Of a stretch of DNA of 64,000 bases, positions 27,935 through 37,284 are shown one piece after another (position 1 is the first letter of the stretch; every line of letters begins with the position of its first letter). The position numbers were made by a program, and so were the translations under genes. Location of the stretch: the NCBI RefSeq assembly GCF_903772925.1, contig NZ_LR812090.1, positions 4,601,061 to 4,665,060 of the forward strand, written 5' to 3'. The notes under the pieces are model-generated. The model had not been told where the DNA came from and searched no databases. It was given only the letters and a program-made list of their open reading frames with translations. This stretch comes from Alteromonas macleodii. Lineage in GTDB: Bacteria; Pseudomonadota; Gammaproteobacteria; Enterobacterales; Alteromonadaceae.

Positions 27935-29603
27935 ATGAGGTGTCCTTTTTATATGAAGAGGTATTGTTGTTTAAATTTGTAGCGCGATCACCTTCACTTG
28001 AAGCGCAAGCGTTGCCATAGTCCTGACGTAGAGTATAAGAGTGAAGGTGTTTCTGCTCATTGTAATAGCGATTTGCGATATCTTTGAGCAGCGCATTATT
28101 AGTTGGCAGCCCCTGCAAATAGGTATTTTTAGTCTTTTGTAACGTTTCACTAATTTGCAGGGCTTTACGCTTATCTTTTTCGTTTAAACGTAGTGGCGGC
28201 CCTAACGTAGTAAAGCCCATCCCGTACAAAACATATTGGTAGCTAGCAGAAGGAAAAATTTCTTCGTTCTCGATAAGATCTAAGCGTGAAGGGCTTTGAT
28301 ACTTCCACAGTTTAAGCAGCTCAGCGAGTGACTCAGGAATTGAAGCATCACTTCTCTGTGCTACCCAATAAGGCTCTTCTCTATCACTAAGAACATAATG
28401 TAGCTTCAAAAAGTCGATAACTCGCTGCCAGCGATATGCAAAGCGCGTGTTATAGCGCTTACTGACTATTTCCATGTGCTCTTTATTATGCGGAAACGCC
28501 TCACAGAGCATACGTAAGCCAAGCTCGACCATGGCAATGGCTGATGCTTCAAGCGGTTCAACAAACCCCGAAGACATACCTAAGCTCAAACAGTTTTTTA
28601 CCCAAAACTGTGACCTGTAGCCCGGCTCAAAAGAAAGTGTGCGAAAGGCAAGTTCATGCTCATTTGCACCAGAATAACGTTCACAAACATAGTCAATAAG
28701 GGCCTGCTTTGCCTGCTCTTCACTTGTGAATTGGGAAGAATAAACCAGGCCAGTACCTCGCCGGTGCTGCAATGAAATATCCCACGTCCACCCACAGGTT
28801 TGTGCAGTAGCCACAGTGGTACTTTTTATTTCGTTATCATTGTCTGCGTAAGGCACTTGCAAGGCTATGGCTCTATCGTTAAGCATGACGCACTTAACGG
28901 GTACCCACGGAACATCAAAATGTTTATCAATAAGCAAACCGTTGTTACCGGAACAATCGATAAACAAATCGCCAAACACCTCCTGTCCACATTCTGTTAC
29001 TACTTTTTCAATGTAGCCATTTGGATGTGAAGTGACTGAGGCAATATGGCCTATAACGTGTTCAACGCTCAGCTTGTTTACACAGTGCTTTTTCAATAAA
29101 TCAACGAGCTTTGTGGCGTCAAAGTGGTAACCGTAATTAAGCACATGAGCATAGTCGGGCGTAGCAATTTGCTTTGGCGCCTTGCCTGCTGCACACATTG
29201 TCGATTGTAGAGAAAAGGCGTCTTCGTATGGTATGTCAGGCGCAAAAGCTTGCCAACAAGCATGAATATTAAGTTCGTTGTAGCCCGTTGGAATAGTAAA
29301 TGGATGATGATAGTGGTGCCCGCCTTTACGCCAATTAACAAAGCTAGAGCCTTGCTTGAAAGCACCTTGGCATAGGGTTAAAAATTCAGATTCATTAATG
29401 CCAATATCCAGAAGAGTATCGCGAAGTGACGGCCATGAACCTTCACCAACGCCAATGGATGACACCGTAGGAGATTCAATAAGGGTAACCGAGTGTTTTT
29501 CGCTAAGCTTCGCTGCAAGAACGCCAGCAGCAAGCCACCCTGCAGTACCACCTCCAACAATGACGACCCGATGTAGGCCGCATTGGTTTTGTGAATTACT
29601 CAT
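27912..29603 (-). CDS. Flavin-dependent tryptophan halogenase family protein (second copy)
   Basis: A 563-residue FAD protein with VVIVGGGTAGWLAAGVLAAK at the N-terminus, the conserved Lys in CQGAFKQGSSFVNW, and a WTWDIS in place of the WxWxIP motif: the final Pro is Ser. It also carries a C-terminal extension of about 40 polar residues beyond the first copy. Both copies share the GLVYSSQF/GLVFCSRF and EEQA/EEDA segments. It is the first gene of the pair; a terminator separates it from the TonB receptor upstream, so it probably has its own promoter between 29604 and 29690. It may have lost or altered halogenase activity. Confidence 0.84.
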   Translation of the reverse strand: MSNSQNQCGLHRVVIVGGGTAGWLAAGVLAAKLSEKHSVTLIESPTVSSIGVGEGSWPSLRDTLLDIGINESEFLTLCQGAFKQGSSFVNWRKGGHHYHHPFTIPTGYNELNIHACWQAFAPDIPYEDAFSLQSTMCAAGKAPKQIATPDYAHVLNYGYHFDATKLVDLLKKHCVNKLSVEHVIGHIASVTSHPNGYIEKVVTECGQEVFGDLFIDCSGNNGLLIDKHFDVPWVPVKCVMLNDRAIALQVPYADNDNEIKSTTVATAQTCGWTWDISLQHRRGTGLVYSSQFTSEEQAKQALIDYVCERYSGANEHELAFRTLSFEPGYRSQFWVKNCLSLGMSSGFVEPLEASAIAMVELGLRMLCEAFPHNKEHMEIVSKRYNTRFAYRWQRVIDFLKLHYVLSDREEPYWVAQRSDASIPESLAELLKLWKYQSPSRLDLIENEEIFPSASYQYVLYGMGFTTLGPPLRLNEKDKRKALQISETLQKTKNTYLQGLPTNNALLKDIANRYYNEQKHLHSYTLRQDYGNACASSEGDRATNLNNNTSSYKKDTSYGRIGFR

Positions 29604-29687
29604 AAAACGATAACCACGCTATCTTGAAAAGCTCTGTTTCTCTCACGTGTCGAAGCTTTTTGTATACTATTCAAACAGCACTATGAC

Positions 29688-29729
29688 AAAAAAGCCCGCT
29701 AAAGCGCAACCCTAAGCGCTATAGCGGGC
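29688..29729 (-). terminator. Rho-independent terminator after the TonB receptor gene
   Basis: On the minus strand GCCCGCTA and TAGCGGGC enclose a second inner stem (GCGCTTAG region) and are followed by six T. It starts 17 bases after the receptor stop codon and uncouples the receptor from the halogenase pair. Confidence 0.85.
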
Positions 29730-29745
29730 AAACACACCCCAATTT

Positions 29746-32700
29746 TTAGAATGTATATCTAGCACTTAGTGCATACCTTGCGCCAAACTCATCCAAGTTC
29801 CAAAGCATTGCACTGGTGCGTCCATGGCGACGAATATTTTCTTCAGTAATATTGATACCTTCGAAGGCCACTGTTAAATCTTCGGTTATATCGTATGAGA
29901 TACTCAAATCAATTTGTGAATAAGCTTCGGTATAGCCCGGCTCATTAATATACTGAGACGTAGTGTCTAAGAACTTGTCACGCCAGTTGTATGCAATACG
30001 AGCTTGAAGCGCGTCTTTCTCGTACATGAATACTAGGTTTGCAGTGTCGCTTAATCCCACTAGCGCGAACTGAGTAATTGAGGGTGCCGCTTCATTGTCA
30101 AACCCGATATCACCTTTAACAGACGTGTAGTTCGCTAACACACCAAAACCACTGTCGCCAAAGAAGTGTTGCGCAGCTACTTCAAAGCCATAGATATTTG
30201 CGGCTTTGTTGTTCACTGGCTTTGAGTTGATAAAAGTGATGAGAGGGTCGTCGCTGTTCGGTAGAATATCGAACTGCTGCTCAAATTGTTCATCGGTCAA
30301 TGAGTCATATTCAATACCGTTTTCTATGGCAGCAACCATATTAAAGAGAGATGTATCGTTTACCGGTATTCCACGGGCTTCTAACTCTGCACGCGCAGCT
30401 TCTGCGCGAGGGCCATTTGTCACATCTCTTAGGCCGAATACGTTCTCTTCAACTTGTTCATTACCTATGAAATTTTTCACCCGCTTGTCGTAAAAGCCCA
30501 CCGACACATAGCTTGTTTCATCGAAATAGTACTCAACAGATAGGTCTAAATTATCAGACTCAAGCGGTATCAAAGATGGGTTACCAGAACTCGCCGTTGC
30601 AGTAATACTATCGGTAAGCAGGGTAGGTCCACTTTGCGGCGACACTGACGCAGCAGCACTTAGATTGTTATAGGTAGGGCGCGCAATTGTTTTGCTGTAA
30701 GAGAATCGAGCAATCACATTTTCAATAATTTCAATATCGAAGTCTAACGCAGGAAGCACATGGTCATAGCTGGCTTCCACTTCAACGTCTTCCATTTCAC
30801 TACCGAAGCGTACATTGAAATCGTTATTTCCTTCCCATGCTATACCGCTGGGCAAACTAATATTTGCAATTGAAGTAACATCGGTATTTTCGTAGCGTAC
30901 ACCGGTCAGAAGGTTATATTCCATTCCGTTTAATTCGCCCGATAAGTCTAGCTCGAAGTAAACGGCGGTAATATCTTCTTCAATAGTTCTGTTGGTAGCA
31001 AACGGGTTGTTAGCAACTAAGTCAAAACCATACTGCTGCGCTGCAAATGCACCAATCTCAGCCACGCTCCCAGTAAAACCTTGAGAAAACATACCATCGG
31101 TATTGAAGTCATCAAATTCGCTTGCTAAATCGAGCGGAGTTAGCGAGCCTGAAGGCAATTCACCAGGGTTTTCTATACCCCAATTACCCATGGTGTGGCG
31201 CGTTAGTGACTGAAGCGATGTACTTTCCATAGAACGCGACTCTATACCAAAGTTAATGCCTCCTGTGTCCATCGTATAAGACCCATCAAGACGGGCTTGA
31301 GTAATTTCAGTATCTTGCGATGAAAAGTTCATATCCAAAATTGACGTGCCCACATCATCTTGATCTAACACGCCGTTACCGTTCAAGTTGTCCCGCGCGG
31401 CATCGTCAAAATCAACAAACATAACAGGGAAATCGCCGCTAAAGTCGACGCCTTGCCCTTTAACCACATTTGCACCTAGCCCTAAGTTTGTCCACGTCCC
31501 ATAAGGGGCATCTGGGCGGCCTTCAGCTGACGAGTTATGAAGGTCAAAAACCAGCGTAAAGTCATCGTTAACGAAGTACTCAAGGTTTAGGCCAATCGAT
31601 TTATTTTCGTTTACTTGGTTAAGTTCTTGTAGCGCTAGGCCTAAATCGCGAGGAAGCAAATCACGGCGCTCTTGTGAAATTAATATTGGTGTTTTAACTG
31701 CTTCATCATCGAAAGTTAGCTCAGCGAAATACCTATCGTCCATCCAAATTGACTGTTCAGCACGTGCTTCATAAAGATCTTGTTTCGAATAAGTATAATC
31801 AAGCGTAGCCGTCATTTTTTCTGAGGGCGCAAATTGGAACGTTAGCTGTGCATTGGTTCTCTCACGCTCTCGGTCTGCCATGTAGTAACGAAGGTCAGAA
31901 GGAATAGCAAACAGTTGTCCCATAGCTGGCGCATTATTTAATACAACAGGGTCACCGCTGTCTGGGTTCGCTGGGTCTGGAGATTGAGGAACAGTTCCAT
32001 CGAAAGGGTTTACTCTCCATTGATTAACAAATGCACCTTGTGCTGCACTGTCGCGCTGCTGGAAAGAGCCCGTAAATGTGACGCCAAATGTATTATCGTC
32101 ATTAAGATAATTAATAAATCCTGACAGTTCTGGCGTAACATCATCACCCACGCGATTTGTTGTATCGTGCAAGGCTTTAGCACCAACACTAGCAGTTATA
32201 CCGTTGTCTGCTGCATCAAATGGGCGAGCAGTTCGAATGTTAACCGTTGCACCTATACCTCCCGTGGCAATGCTCGCTCTGCCCGTTTTATACACCTCCA
32301 CTGCCCGCACACTTTCAGAAGCAAGGTCAGAAAAATCGAACGCACGAGAATTTGGCGTCCCGCCGCCTCCAGGTAAAGCAGAGCCTGGCATGGTCCTACC
32401 GTTTAAGGTGACCATGTTAAAATCAGGTCCAAAACCACGGGCAGTGACTTGGCTACCTTCACCATTATTTCGACTGATTGAGATACCTGTTATCCGCTGA
32501 AGGGATTCAGCTAAGTTCGTATCTGGAAACTTTCCGATGTCTTCCGCTGAAATGGCATCGACAACGCCCGACGAGTCACGCTTTATTCCCATCGACTCTT
32601 GAACACTGCTTCTGATACCGGATACCTGAATCACTTCAATATCGCTGTCCGAATCTTGTGCGGCGACCGGTGACACAACGCCACTGCTTAATGCGGTTCC

Positions 32701-32775
32701 CAGTATTAACGACAAGCTTGTTGCGATTTTACTTTTGTGTGGTGTTTTGTGTGTCACGATCGCTCTCTCTTTCAT
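29746..32775 (-). CDS. TonB-dependent outer membrane receptor
   Basis: A 1009-residue outer membrane protein. A signal peptide of about 40 residues ends near PVAAQ, followed by a TonB box (EVIQVSG), the plug domain (VVDAISAEDIGKFPDTNLAE, GISISRNNGEGSQVTARGFG, NMVTLNGRTMPG) and a long beta-barrel ending in the typical aromatic ARYTF. The plug signatures are of the SusC-like, carbohydrate-type receptors of Xanthomonas and Alteromonas. It should import oligosaccharides, here probably beta-glucosides given the divergent GH1 gene. LacI-type palindromes at 32812 and 32853 lie in its promoter region. The ATG at 32775 lacks a ribosome site; GTG at 32755-32757, six codons on, is preceded by AAAGAGAGAG and may be the real start. 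Confidence 0.92.
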   Translation of the reverse strand: MKERAIVTHKTPHKSKIATSLSLILGTALSSGVVSPVAAQDSDSDIEVIQVSGIRSSVQESMGIKRDSSGVVDAISAEDIGKFPDTNLAESLQRITGISISRNNGEGSQVTARGFGPDFNMVTLNGRTMPGSALPGGGGTPNSRAFDFSDLASESVRAVEVYKTGRASIATGGIGATVNIRTARPFDAADNGITASVGAKALHDTTNRVGDDVTPELSGFINYLNDDNTFGVTFTGSFQQRDSAAQGAFVNQWRVNPFDGTVPQSPDPANPDSGDPVVLNNAPAMGQLFAIPSDLRYYMADRERERTNAQLTFQFAPSEKMTATLDYTYSKQDLYEARAEQSIWMDDRYFAELTFDDEAVKTPILISQERRDLLPRDLGLALQELNQVNENKSIGLNLEYFVNDDFTLVFDLHNSSAEGRPDAPYGTWTNLGLGANVVKGQGVDFSGDFPVMFVDFDDAARDNLNGNGVLDQDDVGTSILDMNFSSQDTEITQARLDGSYTMDTGGINFGIESRSMESTSLQSLTRHTMGNWGIENPGELPSGSLTPLDLASEFDDFNTDGMFSQGFTGSVAEIGAFAAQQYGFDLVANNPFATNRTIEEDITAVYFELDLSGELNGMEYNLLTGVRYENTDVTSIANISLPSGIAWEGNNDFNVRFGSEMEDVEVEASYDHVLPALDFDIEIIENVIARFSYSKTIARPTYNNLSAAASVSPQSGPTLLTDSITATASSGNPSLIPLESDNLDLSVEYYFDETSYVSVGFYDKRVKNFIGNEQVEENVFGLRDVTNGPRAEAARAELEARGIPVNDTSLFNMVAAIENGIEYDSLTDEQFEQQFDILPNSDDPLITFINSKPVNNKAANIYGFEVAAQHFFGDSGFGVLANYTSVKGDIGFDNEAAPSITQFALVGLSDTANLVFMYEKDALQARIAYNWRDKFLDTTSQYINEPGYTEAYSQIDLSISYDITEDLTVAFEGINITEENIRRHGRTSAMLWNLDEFGARYALSARYTF

Positions 32776-32811
32776 CTGTTATATAAGTGTGTTTGAACCT
32801 TTAGCGCCTCA

Positions 32812-32823
32812 GAAAGGGCTTTC
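32812..32823. promoter_or_regulatory. LacI-family operator (imperfect)
   Basis: GAAAGGGCTTTC is one base off the perfect palindrome GAAAGCGCTTTC found twice more nearby. It lies 37 bp upstream of the TonB receptor start. Confidence 0.6.
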
Positions 32824-32852
32824 TCAAAAACTGGACCAAAAAACCTCGATAA

Positions 32853-32864
32853 GAAAGCGCTTTC
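32853..32864. promoter_or_regulatory. LacI-family operator
   Basis: GAAAGCGCTTTC is a perfect 12-bp palindrome with the central CG step of LacI/PurR-type operators. It begins 41 bp from the site at 32812, in the TonB receptor promoter region. Confidence 0.78.
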
Positions 32865-33082
32865 CGAACATTAATTCAACAAATGAATTAGATCAACACA
32901 TTTTTTACAATAATTTCACAGGGAGTGTACTTTTCTAAACTAATGAACAATAAAGTTAAAGTAAAAAAGATATTAAATTCATAAAGATAATATAAAAGAT
33001 CAATTTTGAATCACTATTTTTTATTTATGTCAGATAATTGACCACCCCTAGATCTGTTAACTTAAAAATGACATTAGATTGA

Positions 33083-33094
33083 GAAAGCGCTTTC
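33083..33094. promoter_or_regulatory. LacI-family operator
   Basis: GAAAGCGCTTTC within the perfect 14-bp palindrome AGAAAGCGCTTTCT. It lies about 105 bp before the beta-glucosidase ATG and just ahead of a TATAAC -10-like hexamer, so a bound repressor would block the GH1 operon. Confidence 0.8.
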
Positions 33095-33198
33095 TAATTG
33101 TTTTTTATTTGTGCTATAACTCACCTCTATTAAAAATTTATCATACTGCTTTACTGCGCAATATGGTCTTTGCGCAGGAAGAAAAGAGGTTATCTATT

Positions 33199-34536
33199 AT
33201 GCATAGTATTTCTCTGCCCGCAGACAGTCCTTTGTTAAAGCAATCATTTCTTTATGGAACCGCTACCTCAAGCTTCCAAATTGAAGGTGATGTAGAAAAT
33301 CGCCTAGAGTGTATATGGGATAGATTTTGCGAGCGTCCTTCTTCAATTGCCGATCATTCAAATGGCGATGTGGCCTGCGAGCACATTGCGCGTTGGAGAG
33401 AAGATTTCGAGATTCTGTTAGACCTTAATGTAGACGCTTACCGCTTCTCTATTTCTTGGCCTCGAGTCATGACGCAAAACGGTGAGTTAAATCCTAGAGG
33501 CGTAGCCTTCTACAAAACATTAATCGATGCCCTAAACGACAAGGGCATTAAGCCATTCGTAACACTTTATCATTGGGATCTGCCGCAATATTTAGAAGAC
33601 AAAGGCGGATGGCTATACAGACAAACGGCTTATGAATTCCAAAACTATGTGGATAAAATTTCCCGTGCTCTTGGTGAAAACGTTTTTTCTTACGCCACCT
33701 TCAATGAACCATTTTGCAGTGCTTATCTCGGATATGAAATTGGCGTACATGCGCCGGGCAGGACGGGAACGAAGAATGGACGCACTGCAGCTCACCACAT
33801 TTTGCTAGCTCATGGTTTAGGTATAAAAACACTTCGAGAAAACGTTCCAAACAGTGAAGCCGGTATAGTATTGAATTTCACGCCATGCTACCCCGCCACA
33901 CAGAAATCAGAAGACTTATTAGCCACCCGCAAAGCTGATGAATATATCAATCAGTGGTATATACAGCCAGTAATGGAGGGAAGCTATCCTGAAGTCTTAT
34001 TTGAGCTAGACGAAGCAGACAGACCACCGATAGAAGCAGGGGATTTGGATATTATTTGCCAGCCTATCGACTTCTTAGGTGTTAACTTCTACACGCGTTT
34101 ACACTATTCAGCGCCGAAGGAAAAAAACGCATTATTTTTCGAACATCCTCACCAAGGGCCGCTAACCGATATTGGGTGGGAAATCTATCCAAAAGCACTT
34201 TATGATTTACTTACGTCATTGAATGAGCGGTACACGCTGCCACCTATTTTTATTACTGAGAACGGCGCTGCTATGGCAGATAAATTAATAGATGGCGAAG
34301 TTAACGATGTCGACCGTGTTAAATACTACCATGAGCATTTAAATATGGTCCATAAGGCAGTCAAAGAAGGAGTGAAAGTGAGCGGTTACTTCGCATGGAG
34401 CCTCATGGATAACTTTGAATGGGCAGAAGGTTATGAAAAACGATTTGGCCTAGTTTACGTTGATTTTGAGACCCAGAAGCGCACACTAAAACTTAGCGCA
34501 AATGCTTACAAAACTTTGCTAGCAAGTCGAACATAG
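33199..34536 (+). CDS. GH1 family beta-glucosidase
   Basis: A 445-residue cytoplasmic beta-glucosidase. The acid/base Glu170 is in TFNEP and the nucleophile Glu354 in ITENGAA; the N-terminal FLYGTATSSFQIEG and the NFEWAEGYEKRFGLVYVD segment are also canonical GH1. It hydrolyses cellobiose-like or aryl beta-glucosides with retention. The ATG at 33199 has AAGAGGT eight bases upstream; in-frame codons further upstream start within the operator. No signal peptide. The permease gene follows with its stop/start nearly overlapping, so they form one operon with the repressor gene. Confidence 0.95.
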   Translation: MHSISLPADSPLLKQSFLYGTATSSFQIEGDVENRLECIWDRFCERPSSIADHSNGDVACEHIARWREDFEILLDLNVDAYRFSISWPRVMTQNGELNPRGVAFYKTLIDALNDKGIKPFVTLYHWDLPQYLEDKGGWLYRQTAYEFQNYVDKISRALGENVFSYATFNEPFCSAYLGYEIGVHAPGRTGTKNGRTAAHHILLAHGLGIKTLRENVPNSEAGIVLNFTPCYPATQKSEDLLATRKADEYINQWYIQPVMEGSYPEVLFELDEADRPPIEAGDLDIICQPIDFLGVNFYTRLHYSAPKEKNALFFEHPHQGPLTDIGWEIYPKALYDLLTSLNERYTLPPIFITENGAAMADKLIDGEVNDVDRVKYYHEHLNMVHKAVKEGVKVSGYFAWSLMDNFEWAEGYEKRFGLVYVDFETQKRTLKLSANAYKTLLASRT

Positions 34537-34553
34537 TGATATTGGAAAAAACG

Positions 34554-36104
34554 ATGGACCATAAACTGACTATAAAAGAAAAAATAGGTTATGGAATGGG
34601 CGATGCTGCTGCTAACTTAGTTTGGCGAGGCGCGCTTGCCTACCTTGCAGTATTCTATACCGATACCTTTGGTATTACTGCGGCTGCCGCGGCCATGTTG
34701 TTCCTCGTGGTTCGTCTTTCAGACGGCGTTACCGATATCATTATGGGGATGATTGCCGACAGAACACAAACCAAAATGGGGAAGTTTAGGCCATGGATAC
34801 TTGGCTCAACGCCATTTCTTGGCCTTTTTATGATCCTTTGTTTTACTACTCCAGAGCTTTCTTACGCTGGCAAGCTTGTTTATGCCTACCTTACTTACAT
34901 CGGACTTACACTGGCGTATACGGTTAATAATGTGCCTTACTCAGCGCTAATGGGTGTAATGACTACCGACGATAGGGAACGAACAAGTCTATCTGGGTTT
35001 CGCTTTGCTGGCGCTTTTTTAGGTGGTTTAGTAGTTATGGGCTGCTTGCCCATGCTAGTAGATTGGTTAGGAAAAGGTAACGATGCGACTGGCTATCAGT
35101 ATACGATGTGGCTATTTGCTGCCTTGTTGGTTGCGTTGATGTGCATTACCGTATTCACCACAAAGGAGCGTGTGATCATACAAAAATCATCTCAATGCTC
35201 TCGCCCTTTGTCATCTGAACTTTCTGATTTAGCTAAACAGCTGCCACTAATTTTGATTCCACTTTCAGCGATAACAGCCTTTTTCTATTTCCGCGATATG
35301 CTAACTGGCGTGATTTTTATTGCTGTTATGGTGTTTACCTCCATCGCAATTAAACAGCTAACTCGTCGCCCAGAATCTATGAACACCCGCTCACAGCAGG
35401 ATATTATCGATTTACTGTCAAACAAACCTTGGTTGATACTGTTGGGAATGGGTTTTTTAACCATGATGTTTAACGGTATCAAATATGGTGTTATTGCTTA
35501 TTACTTTAAATATTATATGGGAAATGAGCTACTCACAGGGTACTTCTTCATTGCTCTACTTGTGGTATCCATTTTTGGTGCGCTAACTACGGCTAAGTTA
35601 TCTTCAATAATGGGACGAAAGAAGCTTTTTATAGTCGCGCTTTTAGCGAGTAGCTTACTAACCTGCGGCATTTACTTTGTGCCGCAAGGTAATGTGATCG
35701 GAATATTCATTCTTGGCTGCAGTGCCGAATTTTTTGCAGCTATTTTACCTACCTTATTTTTCTCTATGCTGGGCGACTCCGCGGACTATAGTGAGTATAA
35801 AACCGGACGTAGAGCGACAGGTTTGGTTTATTCAGCGGGCTCTTTTGTCCAAAAGACAGGGGGGGGCTTTGCAGGTGCTTTAGTACTATTGGTGCTGGGC
35901 AGCTACGGTTACAACGGGCTCGATGTCAATACTATCAACCAATCTCTGCCTGGTATGAAGTCATTGATGAGTTGGATACCTGCGTTATTCGGCTTCGCTG
36001 GAGCAGCTCTTATCTGTTTGTACCCTTTAAATGACGAGAAACAGCGAGAAGTCACTAAAGCTTTGCTTACTCGACGTAGCGAACAACCGCTTATAACGGC
36101 ATAA
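34554..36104 (+). CDS. GPH-type MFS sugar permease (glycoside-pentoside-hexuronide:cation symporter)
   Basis: A 516-residue transporter with about 12 membrane segments. The GPH/MelB signature is at the N-terminus (KIGYGMGDAAANLVWRGAL) with the cytosolic loop DRTQTKMGKFRPWI, and the second half has GDSADYSEYKTGRRATGLVY. It should import the beta-glucoside with a cation. A GTG at 34536 overlaps the GH1 stop; the ATG at 34554 with GGAAAAAA upstream fits better. A central insertion around residues 210-270, with extra hydrophobic segments, makes it longer than MelB (about 470). Confidence 0.9.
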   Translation: MDHKLTIKEKIGYGMGDAAANLVWRGALAYLAVFYTDTFGITAAAAAMLFLVVRLSDGVTDIIMGMIADRTQTKMGKFRPWILGSTPFLGLFMILCFTTPELSYAGKLVYAYLTYIGLTLAYTVNNVPYSALMGVMTTDDRERTSLSGFRFAGAFLGGLVVMGCLPMLVDWLGKGNDATGYQYTMWLFAALLVALMCITVFTTKERVIIQKSSQCSRPLSSELSDLAKQLPLILIPLSAITAFFYFRDMLTGVIFIAVMVFTSIAIKQLTRRPESMNTRSQQDIIDLLSNKPWLILLGMGFLTMMFNGIKYGVIAYYFKYYMGNELLTGYFFIALLVVSIFGALTTAKLSSIMGRKKLFIVALLASSLLTCGIYFVPQGNVIGIFILGCSAEFFAAILPTLFFSMLGDSADYSEYKTGRRATGLVYSAGSFVQKTGGGFAGALVLLVLGSYGYNGLDVNTINQSLPGMKSLMSWIPALFGFAGAALICLYPLNDEKQREVTKALLTRRSEQPLITA

Positions 36105-36149
36105 TACAAACACGTTAAGTGATTGATTTAAGAAACGAGGTTTTTACAC

Positions 36150-37151
36150 GTGCCTACCATTTACCAAGTTGCCGAGCGCGCAGGTGTTTCTCTATCTACC
36201 GTATCCCGCGTTTTAAACGGAAAAGCCTCGGTAAATAAGGTGCTGCGAGAACGGGTGGAAAAAGCAGTAGAAGAATTAAACTACCGTCCAAATTCCGTCG
36301 CCCGCTCTTTGGCTAATAGCCGAACAGACAGCATTGGTGTGCTTGTACCTGAACTAAACGCTCCTTTTTTTGGCGACTTGATGCAGGCAGTAGAATCAAC
36401 GTTACGTGCTGCAGATAAGCACGTCATCATTACTGTAGGGCGAAACTGCTTAGAAACTGAAAAAGATGCGGTCGAATTCTTAATAAGCCGTAATTGCGAC
36501 GCACTTATCATGCACGCCGAGGCGCTGTCAGATGAATACTTATTAGAACTTAATCAGTCCAAACTTCCTATTGCTTTAGTTAACAGGCAAGTCGAGGGTC
36601 TCTCTGAAGCGTGCACTACGCTGGATAATGAAAAAGGGGGATATCTTGCCACCCGCCATTTACTCGAATTAGGCCATAAAAACATTGCGTATATATCAGG
36701 TCCAATAGAAAAGCGAGACGCCAAACTGCGTTTGGAAGGGCACAATCGTGCGCTGTCTGAAGCTGGGCTTTTAGTTAACTCCGAACTCGTCTTTGAAGGC
36801 AATTATACTGAGGAAGACGGAAAGCTTGGGTTATTGGAACTTATGGCTCGCGACCAACCATTTACCGCATTAGTATGTGCTAACGATTGGATGGCGTCAG
36901 GCGCAATAAGCTGCGCCCGAGATTTGGGTATGAGTCTTCCTCACGACCTATCAATTGTTGGTTTCGATGACGTCGTTTTCGCACATCATGTATTTCCCCG
37001 ACTTACGACGGTAAGTAACCCTGTTGCTAACATGGCCGAGATGTCAGCAAAATACATTCTAAACAAAGTTTATGGGCAAGCTAATGACGTTAAACTGAGC
37101 TTCGAGCCCACGCTTATACTGCGTGAATCTACTATGAAGTATGATGGCTAA
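36150..37151 (+). CDS. LacI-family transcriptional repressor
   Basis: A 333-residue regulator. The N-terminal HTH (TIYQVAERAGVSLSTVSRVL) and hinge helix (NYRPNSVARSLANSRTDSIG) are standard, followed by a periplasmic-binding-like sugar domain (LVPELNAPFFGDLMQAV, ending FEPTLILRES). GTG at 36150 follows ACGAGG. It is the third gene of the GH1-permease operon and is the probable repressor acting at the three GAAAGCGCTTTC-type sites upstream. The inducer is probably the sugar or a product released by the GH1 enzyme. Confidence 0.93.
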   Translation: MPTIYQVAERAGVSLSTVSRVLNGKASVNKVLRERVEKAVEELNYRPNSVARSLANSRTDSIGVLVPELNAPFFGDLMQAVESTLRAADKHVIITVGRNCLETEKDAVEFLISRNCDALIMHAEALSDEYLLELNQSKLPIALVNRQVEGLSEACTTLDNEKGGYLATRHLLELGHKNIAYISGPIEKRDAKLRLEGHNRALSEAGLLVNSELVFEGNYTEEDGKLGLLELMARDQPFTALVCANDWMASGAISCARDLGMSLPHDLSIVGFDDVVFAHHVFPRLTTVSNPVANMAEMSAKYILNKVYGQANDVKLSFEPTLILRESTMKYDG

Positions 37152-37268
37152 GATAATTTGTAAATCTCTACTGCTGCAGAAGTACAAAGAAAAATCTATT
37201 TATATATTGTAAGCGGAACCAATCTGAACTGTAGCCCATATGGTTATGGGAAAATAGCGTATAGAGCC

Positions 37269-37284
37269 TGTTCCATGTGGAACA
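37269..37284. promoter_or_regulatory. Probable parS site for ParB
   Basis: TGTTCCATGTGGAACA differs from TGTTCCACGTGGAACA, a well-known parS form in Pseudomonas, at one position (the eighth base, C to T), leaving two perfect 7-bp arms. It lies in the 373-bp gap 37152-37524, about 14 kb from parB and 19 kb from oriC. Confidence 0.6.

Noticed and set aside
26429..29603. Secondary-metabolite gene cluster around the halogenases
   Set aside because: No synthase, carrier protein or tailoring gene is nearby; neighbours are sugar uptake genes.
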